Assembly: GCF_003254395.2 (NCBI RefSeq)
Contig: NC_037644.1
Coordinates: 2,868,501 to 2,932,500, forward strand
Length of the DNA stretch: 64,000 bases
Direction: 5' to 3'
Origin: Apis mellifera
Taxonomy: Eukaryota > Arthropoda > Insecta > Hymenoptera > Apidae
The translations under genes and the position numbers were made by a program. The notes below the pieces were generated by a model. It searched no databases, was not told the DNA's origin, and saw only the letters and a program-made list of their open reading frames with translations. Positions 43,401-55,400 of the stretch are shown here, piece after piece; positions within the stretch are counted from its first letter, which is position 1; each line of letters starts with the position of its first letter.

Positions 43401-46400
43401 TTAATTGTGGTCGACTTTTCGAGAGTGTTTTTTCGAAGAATATACTTTGTTCCCATTTCTATGAATGTATTTGTTAAAATGAGCGTAATATTTCTTAAAA
43501 AAAAAAAAAAAAAAATTATTTGCAGAGATATTTCACGATTCTTATTACAAATTATGGAATTCTCCTCGATAAATAATAAATCAAAAGGATGAAGACGAGC
43601 TCGTTAAACGAGAGACGTTCGAAACTTGTGATACGATACTTGAGATCTCGTTTCCCCGTGAAAAACATTGCTTCGACTTCCATTTCGTGTCTCTGATGGC
43701 AAAAATTTGCCTCTGTTCCTCCGTCGGTAAATTCGCTCGATATTCACGCCTTTTAATCCCGTGCAAAGTTAATTATCTCGCTCAAGTCTCTATCCACACT
43801 ATAAACTCTTATATCATTCCACGCGGAGAGTATCTTCGCATAAATTCCGTCTTCTATTTCATCGTACATGTTTATATATTCTTTTGTATATATATAATTG
43901 ATATAATTATTCCTTTATTCGATGTAAGTCAAACGTTTGGAATCTCGATATATAATCGCGCGGTGAAACGATAAAACGATTCGTTGCTCGAAAATTCAAT
44001 TGTTGAATCGTTTGCAAAAAAAGGAAACGAAGTTACCGACAGAGCCGAATCCTTTCGTATCCTTTTGTCGTTCGGGTATATATATAGTCTCTGTTGTCCC
44101 TTCGGTCGGTGGATCCTCATAATTGGGGAATAAATCGTGGCGAAGGCGGGGCGCATTTGGGGACGCAAGTGGAATGATCTCGTTTCTAAAAACACACCAC
44201 GCACGAACCGGTGTGGAAGTAATAACAGACGTTGAAACGGCGGGGAATGCGAGAGAGCGGGCCGCGTGCACGGCCTCGAATAAATAATTCATGATACGAT
44301 AAACGTGCGCGTGCGCACACGACCGGATGCGTTATCCGGCCAATAGATTCACTTGCGCATAATATCGCCGATGATCAGTCAGTTAGGTATATTCGTTCTC
44401 TGACGGAATTACCGGTTATCGAGATTCGAACAGTGAAAGCAGCGAATAACTACTGTAATGGCGCCGCCCAGCAGTGAATAGGTTAGAAAAATTATAGTTC
44501 AATTTTTTTTTTGAGATTGTAAGAATAATAAAACTATTTTATAATTTATTTCAGCATTAATGAAACATTTAGATAGAATTCATTAGAATTACGTGTTTTA
44601 TTTTTCCAACAAACTTAAATTCAGACTATATATATTTTCAGATCAGATTTTCGATTTTATAAAAATCGAAAGGTACAATTTTTTTTTATATTATTGTTAT
44701 ATTTACCATAATTTTTATAATTCTTAAAACGAAATAATACTTTCAGATGATTGCAAAAATATCGTGTATAAATATTTTTTGCATCTTATATAACAAATTT
44801 CATTCAACAATTATTCCACGAATATGAACTTTATATACAAATTATAAATCTACACATTTCTTTCATTACAAAGGAACGATACAATTTGATCTTTACTCGC
44901 AAAATTTGGAATCGTAAAACGTTTTTTCAAAAACGTGATTCGTGAAGAGGGTTCGTTTCTTATTATTCCCTAGATATATATATACCATTCGCAAAAATTA
45001 CATTTCTCGCGGTGACGCTGAAAATCGAGAGAAAGGAATTTCAAAATTGCGGGAACGTTCGCCTCCCCCCTTCTTTCACTCCTTCTTCGCCGTTTCGGTC
45101 GAGCAGCAGCAGCAGCAGCACTAGCACTCTGTTTTCCAAGCATTACCTTTCAATTCGACAGAGCGAAACGCGGTTACTTCGAACGGCGCGGAGAGGGGAG
45201 GGGAGGGGGGCAGAAATGCGGATAGTCAGCAAGTCTGGTCGTCTGCTGACCGGGCACGTACATAGGAAACCTCGAGAGCAGTTTCTCCGCAGCTTTGTCA
45301 GCGGGTTTACTAATCGTTGCTCTCTTTACAGTCGTTTGGCTTTGCCCGCCTGAAATTTAATACGATTCTTGCAAATATACGTCCCCAATTGTTTTCCACT
45401 AATTTTAATCTATAAGCTAGTTTTTTTTTTTTCTAACCAATTTTATTTTACTTTTTCTCGGTCGTTATTCCACGATTTTGTTCCCTCCAAGTATTTTTAA
45501 CCGACCGATTGTAATTTGATCACTCACGTTGATGACGCACGAATGTGTAAATTCTTTGTTTGAGCAACGTATGTAGGATGATAAATTGCTTTTTCTTTTT
45601 TCTTCTTTTCAGTTAAGTTCGGTTCGAGAAATGAAATTGAATTCTGAAAGTAAATAGCGGCGATTCGAAAAGTGTTTATTTATCGATAATTGTGGTGGCT
45701 GTATTTTTTAAAGTATAAATTTTTTTTTTTTTTTTAAAATATGAAACAAGGGAAAGGAAATTATTTTTTTTAATTATTCGCGTAACGCAATGTTCGGATC
45801 GAAATCGTTACAGCGTGATTATGATTATTTAACGATGGCATTAATTCATAGATCAGTTGTGTGTGTATATTATCGTATGAAAAAGAAAAAAAAAAAGAAA
45901 CGCGCAAAGATAAATAATATTAATTAATCGTTGCTGATTGGTTTGGTTGAGAGAAGCAAACGAGAAAAATATCCAACTATTGTTTGCGTAATTTTTCTAA
46001 AACGACGGAATTTAATAGCATTCAATCAGCGTTCAATCTTTTATTTTAGCTTCTAAAAAAAACACAACAATAAAAAAAGATGAATCGTATTATCGTGATA
46101 ATTTTTTAAAGAAATTTAGAATGAAGAAATTAAACAGTTTAGAATTTTTCGTTGTTCACGTGATCCGCAAAAATCCAATCCAATCAATTAATCCAAGAAT
46201 TAAATTCATACAGATTATCAAAAAGTAAAATCATCTAATTGAACAAGCAAATAAAAATTCGACTTATTTATTATATATTCACGTTATCACGAAACGTTTC
46301 TTTAAATTTTTATATTCACATTAAAAATCTCCCACAAATGCGTAATAAACATCCGCAGTGTAACGATGAGTATGCAGAACTCCTGCCACGAAATACCTAT

Positions 46401-49400
46401 CTATCGATCTCTAATGCTTAATTCAGTCGGCGTTCCGCCAACTTTTCTTCGAATCTCTTCCTCATTCTTAACTCCTTCCACCGTTTCCATTACCGATTCA
46501 CGAAAGATTCCGCGAAAAGTTTCATTTGTATTCTCCTCCTCGTCCCTCCATTTTTTTTCTTTCTTCTTCTTCCCACCCAACGCGAAACGAAGAGAATCGA
46601 AATCGAATTTCGAAGAGATTGGCGAAATGGCCGTGATTCTAAGCTTCTTAAATAATATACGCGTGAATCGACCAGAAAGATTATTAAATATGTGCAACGT
46701 TATCGGCAGCAACTGTTGATTGTGACCAAAAGTTAAAGCGGTGTAAAAAAATCTGCGCGGCTCCGATTTCTCCCTTCCTTATCTCCTATCATCTCGCCAT
46801 GCCTATCTGTTTGCCCCCGAGTGTATAAATACATTTCTCGATCCGTCTGCCGCGATAAGATAACGCGGCCGTGTTACGCATATTATTCCGCGATCGAGAG
46901 ACCGCGGTTTAGAATTCGACTCCATCCGATGTAAAAAAAAAAATTCCTCTTTTGTCGTCTCTAAGGTCGTTTTATTTTTAATTCCTTTTCATTCCGTTTA
47001 TCTTTCCTTCTCTATGGGGGAAAAAAAAAAGAAACTTTAATTTAATGTCTACTAAATAATGTTCGAGAGAGCCGCTCCAATGCCATTTTATTTTTAACGC
47101 GTTCATCGATCTGTCGTTCATTCTTCGTAGAAAAAAAAAAAAATCTCCTCGCCATTCAGTGCTGCCATTTTATTTTTAACTCTAATCTATCTCCGTTCCA
47201 ACTCGATTTATTTTTCCTTAAAAAAAAAAAAAATTGCGTAATTTTTTAAATTTAATTTCTTCGAAAGTTGAATTTTTTTTTAGAAACTGTCGAGGAATTG
47301 ATAATATTTTTTTTTTGGTAATGTTTTTGTAACGAGGACTTATATAAAGTGAAATTTAAAATTTTTTTTTTTTATCAAAGATATATATATATATATGTGT
47401 GTATTTGGAATTAATTAATTTCATAATTGATCGAGATAATATCATATCGAAATATAATATTTTGTAAATAATTGAGTTGATCAATTTTTTTTGGTTGGTT
47501 AAGAAAATTGGTATTTCTTCCCCTAGCAATAAAAACAAGGGCACGTTCTGTTCACGTATATCGTGTTTTCCGTCACACAATTCGATCGCGATCTTCCTCT
47601 AACCCAGAGTGTTTGCACCAGAAATTCTTCATATTACTTTGACGCTTTTTTATCTTATCTCGTCTCCTTTTTGTGGAAATGTTTCGTTGAGAGACGTTTA
47701 GATAACACGGACGGGATCAAGCCTCGCTAGAAAGCGTACGTATTCGAGCGAGTCATTATTACTCGTCGTTTAAAAGAGTTTGTGTTGAGGAGGGGGGATT
47801 TATTTGCAACATTGTTATCGATGTTTCGTCATGACGAGAACGAATCGAGAGCAAATTTTTGTTTGCAACTATATAAAAATATTGAGCAACGAATAATCGA
47901 TACTATTAGTAATAAGGGAAGAAGGATTTTTCTTGTAATAATATCGTGATACACAGCGAGTTTGAAAGAAGTTGTTGCGTTTCTCGATGTATATATAAAA
48001 AAGATAATGTGTGTGTGCGATAAAGTGATATAATAATGTGATACTGCATTTTTCTTAATTATACGTAATTGCGAGTAAATAAGATAAAAAGATTAATCTG
48101 ATTGTGCATTCTTCTAAATTGCTAAAGTATCTAATTTTTTTTGTCCAGTATTTCTTACGTTTCACGATTATTGCATGCTTTTAAATAAAACTATTATATA
48201 TATATCTCTCGCTTATCGTTCGATTCGAAAAAAAAAAGCAACATCAATATTTTAATAATATCTAATAGCGATAATTAAATTTTTTTTCTTTTAAATTGAT
48301 TAAAAAGTATACTCTTAACATTTTTAGAATTATATATTCTTCGAGTTATTTGGTTATTGATCTGATTATTCCACGGAAGAAATAATTAATCGTATTTCAC
48401 GTATTAATTCGTTCATAAAAGTACTTTACTATATTTTTTTAAATTAATGCCAGGACGAATTATGCGTATTATACCATGACCTTCGAACAACCTTGAACGG
48501 AAAAAAAAACAAATATCGACCAACTCGAAAGCACTTATCGTAGGAAATTATTTCATTTTAATGAAATTATGCGTTCAAAATAGTTATCTTAATAACGTGG
48601 GATTCGCGTATAATAAATAGAATAAATAAAACAATTTGTTCAATGCCGCGGTATCTTTATATCTCGAATAGTAAATGTGCAATTTTTCTTGTAAATGAAG
48701 TTTTTTTCTCTTGATAAAAAAAAATATGTATTTCTCGTGATATTATTACATAGATTGAGAATTCCTCGTTTTTCGATTATATAAAAAAAAAATTTAAATT
48801 CAAATCGTAAAAAATAGTTCCAAGAATGACTGATGATAACAGCGTTCTGCAAATTTTACGTTTGAAAAGGTGTTGTAAGATGAGCATCCAGTTTTGTTGA
48901 TGATGTTATAGGGATAGTCGTTGAAGATCATTTGGGATTAATATTCGATTAATATAGCAACAAGCTTACTTCATCGAACTCTGTTTACAGTAAGAAAATG
49001 GATTACAATTCGAACATTCGATATAAGTCTCTAAGGATTTTATAAATGAGATAATTCTGTTTTCCTTGATTCAATCGATAATTTAATCAGCTACGACAAT
49101 ATGAAATCTTAGAAATTTTTTTTAATCTTATTCGAAACATTTTTTCCCCTAAAAATCTCTCTGACGTATTCTTGCAACAAAAATAAATTTAAAAAAAATC
49201 AATGATAAAATCGAAGCGATTAAGAAGATTCCGAACAAAAAATATTATTATCGTTAAAACTTTTTCATTGCTCGATGAAAGCCCAACAAGAAAGAGTTGT
49301 TCCGATTAATAATATAAATATCGATAATGTCGATAAACATTGATATTATCGATCGAGCATTGTCTCGGATGGTAAAAAAGAATATCTCGAAATAAAACTA

Positions 49401-52400
49401 CATCAAAAATAATATTGATCAATTTGTAAAACGTTCAATAATTTTTCGCGTATTCGAAACTTGAATCACGCGCGATAATTTATCTCCGCCGATAAACCGC
49501 CGCTAGGTTATCACGAGTGACAAATATTTGTCGAGTTTCTCAATAATCCCTGATGAGGTCGTTCGATGACCGTTCTTCTCGCTCGATACGATATATATAT
49601 ATATTTCGTGCCCAATTATGCGCACGTGCACGCCTCTGCTTCTCTCGAACAATTTAAAATAATTCAACGATAACGAGTTCGCCCGTTAAAAAAAATTTAC
49701 CAATCTCAATTTTAACGAGAGAAAGATTTTCCAGCCCGAGGAAAAGCCAAGCCAAGCCAACCGGTCCCCAATAATTCGTGGTATTAAAATTTCACCATGC
49801 TTGGGGCGAGAAGGGTGGGGGGAGAAGGGTCTCTGCGGTCGAAGGGAGGGGGAAAGAATCGACGAATAGATTAATCGAAGCGAAAGAGAGAGAGAGAGTA
49901 ACGATGGGTGATTTACTTCGTTCATCGGCGAGCCGCCCCTCTTTTGTATACCACCCCTGCATTGATAGATGGGCTATCGTGGTAAATAAAGAATGTTATT
50001 ATATCCAGGCGAGGTAGACGGAGAGAGATACGAACGAATGAAAGGAAATCGGGGCTAGAAAATTGAAAATAAAATTTTTAAATTAATTTTTCGTTCGTTT
50101 AAAAAGTAATTTTTAATATCAAGATATTAAATTTTAAGAGATAGATGTTCGATTAATATTTTTGAAAAGATCATTCAACATATTCGTATGCATCAAAGTA
50201 TTTATAATTTACTATGAGAAATTTCAAAGGATTAAGAGGAAAATATATATCAATTTGTGTGGAAGAAATACCGCAAAAATTACACGCGTAACATTTTTAA
50301 GACCTCCTTTTTATGCACCCGAGTCCAATTGAACGGGTTATCAAAAGTGGCCTCAATGGCGTACATACGGCTCACGATTTCAATTCAAGTGAGCGTGTGG
50401 TGATCACATGGCGATTAAAACGCCCAGCTCAATTTTGAAGTGTGCGATGGGGGAGATAATCGATAAAGCGGACGATAAAATTGTGAGAAAAAGAGAAAAA
50501 AGAGAGAGAGAGAGAGAGGGAAAATGCTTGTCGTTTAAATATATCATCGTATTAAAATATTATCAAAGAAGCATTGCGATTACATAATACGTTATTCGAT
50601 TTAATGGAGGCAACATTTCCATTGAAATTTTTATTCGTTCAAAACGAGACAGTTTCACTTTTTACTGTCCGGTTTTTAATTCATTCAGACTCGCGTACAG
50701 GATACGAAATATAATTTTCGAGTATAAGCAAAATAATTTATTGCAAAGTTAACGAATTATAAATGGAATGAAACTAAATATTGAAATTTTCAAAGAATTA
50801 ATTACACGTCTCTGACTATTAATCGTTTATTTTCGTCGCGTGTTGCAGCGTGGAATATCCTACGTTGATGCATCCATTTCGATATTATTCAACCGTCTCG
50901 ATCTCGTCACGGTTCAAATAGCACGATGTTTTGTCTACATCATATCGATGGAATTCGAAACCTCGATTCAACAATCGAACATCAATAACATGACTTCGAA
51001 TACCAGGAACGAAGAGTCTCTAGCTATCAAAGTTCAGTTAGAGAACGGCCGACATTATCGACAGATATATCGACCGTTGATCGATCCAAGATGGCGTTGT
51101 AGAATCAGTTCGATTAGACGAAATATGGCAGCCGGAGTGGTGTTTCTTTATTGTGATATAATATTCATCGATACTAGTGATATTAGCAGATGTGGGCAAA
51201 ATTTTAACGGTTGAAGTTAAGAATAAAGTTGATTGAATAAGTTATTTCGATAATTTTTTCCCGAAAGCGTCAAAATAAAACGGTAACATCAAGGTTATAT
51301 AAAGTAAGGTTAAGAACGGATCGACTTGTAATAGCTACGAGCGAATGTTATTCAAACGTTGTTAAATAAAGTGATTAAAGTAACTTTATTTAAAATTTTA
51401 ACTAGTTATTTTTTAGTTAATGGATTAGTGCCCAGCTATGATTAGCGGTAATTCGTTCACGAAGAAGGCACGCGATGACTCAAACCGTGGCCAAGATTCG
51501 CACGCACGGCATGAATCGTTCCGCTCGTTACGACGTGAAGTTCGCGCGATACATCCGTGCCGGTTGCGAAACCATGGGCAAATTGGTGCACGTTTAAAAA
51601 GCGTGACGCTTGTAGAGTCGAGAGAGTGTCGATTCTTTCTGCGAACACCTCTCGTGCATCATCGCCATTATCGCGTAATCGGTAAAAAACAGTGTTGTGT
51701 TACGAGACGTGAATCAGACGAGAAAGAACCAAATTAATAAGGATGATCGACATATGGTAACATGTTATATTATATACTTATATTATATTTAAAAAAAAAA
51801 AATAAAAATAATGATATTTGATAGAAAAAAATTAATCTATCGGTATCGAATGATTTTTTCTTACTAATATTTTATTAAAATTTGTAATATCGTATATAAT
51901 TCTAAAAATTCTTTTCTGCAATATTTTACTACGAGTTATTGTTTTTTTATAGAAATAGCCATGTTTTTAAATCTTTAACGTATAAATAAATAGAACAGTT
52001 TAATAAATTCGTAATAAATCTATCATTTATGCGCTACAATGATATAATACAGTTTGGAATTTTTGAATTATTGATTCAGAAAAAAATCATAAATATTACG
52101 TTTTACATTTTATTGGAATAATTTTGAGTTTTTAGTATTTCCACGGTAATTCGAAATAATTTCTTTTAAAACGGTAACTTTTCCATTATCTTATTGTTAC
52201 ACTTTGTGATATATTACGTGTAATAAATTCCCGTTGCGACATAAATTAAACGTTGAGTGACAATTAATAGGAATAAACATGATCTCGCAAGTTTTCTCTA
52301 TAAATATTTACAAAGTTGCAAAACGTGTAAAAGATTTCATCTTACGGAATACATACATATCTAACTAATAATAGAATATTCATTAGATGTTTAAACTGTA

Positions 52401-55400
52401 ATTATTTGAAACGCGATGAATAATAGAATTATAGAGGAAAGGAAGATAGACATTCGAATTGTAAATTATATAAAGTATAATAATTCTAAACTAATTATTC
52501 AAGTAAAATTCCCATTATTCAACTTTATTTTATTTCAAATAATATCCATTCTTTTAATATTCATCATTTCATCTGATATTTAAATATTTGTATTAAATAA
52601 CCACTTACTTTCACCGCAAAAATATTTTTCTACAATTTTCATTTCCCTAATAAAACTACTTGAATATATATTTTTTTTAATATTTCTTACATTATCTCTC
52701 TCGTACTCGATTCTTCATCGTCGTTCAAATCTTTCGTTATTTCGAATAAAAAACTATCCATTTCCGGATGAGCGTGTAATCGCAGTAATCGCGTTCAGAG
52801 GAGGAGAGCCGAGTGACAAGGAACAAAAAGCAGATTAAGCGTCGGTGGTTAAGAGTCGAGGAAGAGAAAGTCAACGAACCAATAACAACCAGTCCCTGAT
52901 TGAGCTTGAATGCCGTGTTCTGGCTTTTATTAAGCGCAATCGCTCGCAGATTCGGCCCTCTTTTTCTTTCTCTCTTTCTATCGGTTAGCTCGCGCGCGTG
53001 TCTCGCGCTTTTAACGAGCGTTTTACGAGCTTTTGTTCGCCCCTCCCCCTCGCTCCCCGCACCTTTTATCTGGAATGCAATACAAAAAGCACGCGTATAA
53101 TGCATCTACGCGAACAAAACACGAGTGCAATCTCGACTGATATATATATATATATTATATATATATTCTTTGGGGTCAAGTCTTGGGACAAGAGAAATAA
53201 TATATCGTTGAAGATGGTTCATCCTCGGTTTCTTTATAGAAATGGCCATGTTTTTAACTCTTTAACGTATATAAATAAATAGAAATAGTTTAATAAATTC
53301 GTAACAAATGGATCATTTAATATTTGGAATTTTTGAATTATTGATTTTTAATTGTACAACAGGCAAAGTATTTTGGATCACCACGAATCATTTTTTTTTA
53401 TTGTATAATAATTTCGATCTTTGTTCAGGTTTTTCCTCGTGCATTCGATTTTTTTTTATTCTTATTAAGAGATAATTGTAATCTCGTAATTAATATACAA
53501 TTTAAAATTAATATCCGCGTGTTATTAATCAACGGAGTTTTTTTTAAAGAATGCAAGTTAAATTTAATATTTGGCAATAAATGAACGCTTGATTACTCTT
53601 TTATCGGATCTTAACGACGGTCGTTCAACTGTAATTGTCTGAAACGTGCTGATTACTTTGTATGCTGGGAATATACGTACGTACTCGTGTTGAATTTGAC
53701 CAAGATAGATAATTGAGGCGGAAAATATAATTAAAATGCATCCCGCGCGAGTCTGATGAACTCATTTGGAATACAAGAGTGAAATTCAGGCGGCGTGTAT
53801 AACGCGTGTGACGAGATTCGCAATTCTTAAGGTAATCGCTGTTATTCGGTAGTAGCACGAGTCTGAAAAAATAATTTATGAGATCTGGAAGAGTTTAATT
53901 GTAAATCAAAGAAAGTCAAAAATAATTTTAAGAAATTTTATTATGAAACTTGAGGATTCTTTGTTCTTTGTAAATTAAAATAAAATAGAAAATCGAAACT
54001 ATATTAATAAATAAATTTTTAATGTAAATTAAAATCACAACTTATTTTGTTATAAACAGTCTCAACTTCTTTTTATCTCTTCTTTTCTCGTATTAACAAT
54101 TCGATATTCTTCAAATTTCTTAGAAACGATTATTCTTCTCATTCTTCGCAAAAATAAATAATAATAAATTTTATTTACATATGCAAAAGAGAAAAAAAAG
54201 CAAAAATTTCAAATTCCAAAAATCTTCTTTAAATTTCAATTTGTTGCGAATAATCTTATCTCGCGTCTCAAATCGATACAAGTTCGCTGATCGACGTTCA
54301 ACAACGCGACGTCGAAGAAAGTATTTCGATGGGGGAATAATATCACCTTGTATTGAAAGGGACGCGTAATACAGGAATAATACACAAACGTGTATTGAGA
54401 TGACGAAAGGAATGACGACGACGAAGCAAACACGTGGGTTGACATTTGCTCACGGCGCTCGATTAGCATCGTAAATCTTCTTCTAGGATGAGAGGCTATA
54501 ATTAGATTCGCGATCTGTTCTTGACAAGCTGTTTAAACCCTTCCTCTCCCTCCTCCTCCTCCTCCTCTCCCCCCGCGCGCATCGTTTATTCCACTCCTCG
54601 CGTTCGCTCGCTCGCCTGACTCTCCATTCTCGTCGTTGAATTTTATCTGCGGTGACTCGATAGTCCGCCGACCTTGACACAGTCAGTCCTCGCAGAACGC
54701 CCCGCAGAAAGAGAATCGATATCCTTTTTTTCTTTTTTTTTCCCCGAGAATTCGAAATTATTTATTTTATTCGCGTGCGAAGCAGCCTCTCCTTCTTCAA
54801 TCGACTTTGAAAGATAATAATAAGCATGGAAAGAATTAAATTTGTTGATTTTTTATCAAATGTCTACTTTAAAAATATATCCGATCGATTGTACGATAAA
54901 AATGAAAAATGGTCCATGGGAAAAAATTATTTATAAATTATTATTTATATTCAATTTAATATATAACTTTTTTGGAATGAAAAATTTATCGATTGATGAT
55001 AATAAGATGATAATAATAATAATAATAAGCATGGAAAGAATTAAATTTGTTGATTTTTTTATCAAATGTGTACTTTAAAAATATATCCGATCGATTATAT
55101 AATAAAAATGAAAAATGGTCTATGGGAAAAAATTATTTATAAATTATTATTTACATTCAATTTAATATATAACTATTTTGGGGGAATGAAAAATTTATCG
55201 GTTGATGATAATAAGATGATAATAATAATAATAAGCATGGAAAGAATTAAATTTGTTGATTTTTTATCAAATGTGTACTTTAAAAATATATCCGATCGAT
55301 TATACGATAAAAATGAAAAATGGTCTATGGGAAAAAATTATTTATAAATTAATTATTTATATTCAATTTAATATATAACTTTTTTGGGGGAATGAAAAAT

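Noticed and set aside
51430..51740. Possible ribosomal-protein retro-pseudogene
   Set aside because: A lysine-rich start (TKKARDD) suggested it, but no frame continues into a recognisable ribosomal protein, even allowing frameshifts.
54842..55347. Open frames of 78 and 93 codons in the triplicated repeat
   Set aside because: They are the repeat unit read in different registers; the period is not a multiple of three and composition is almost pure A/T.
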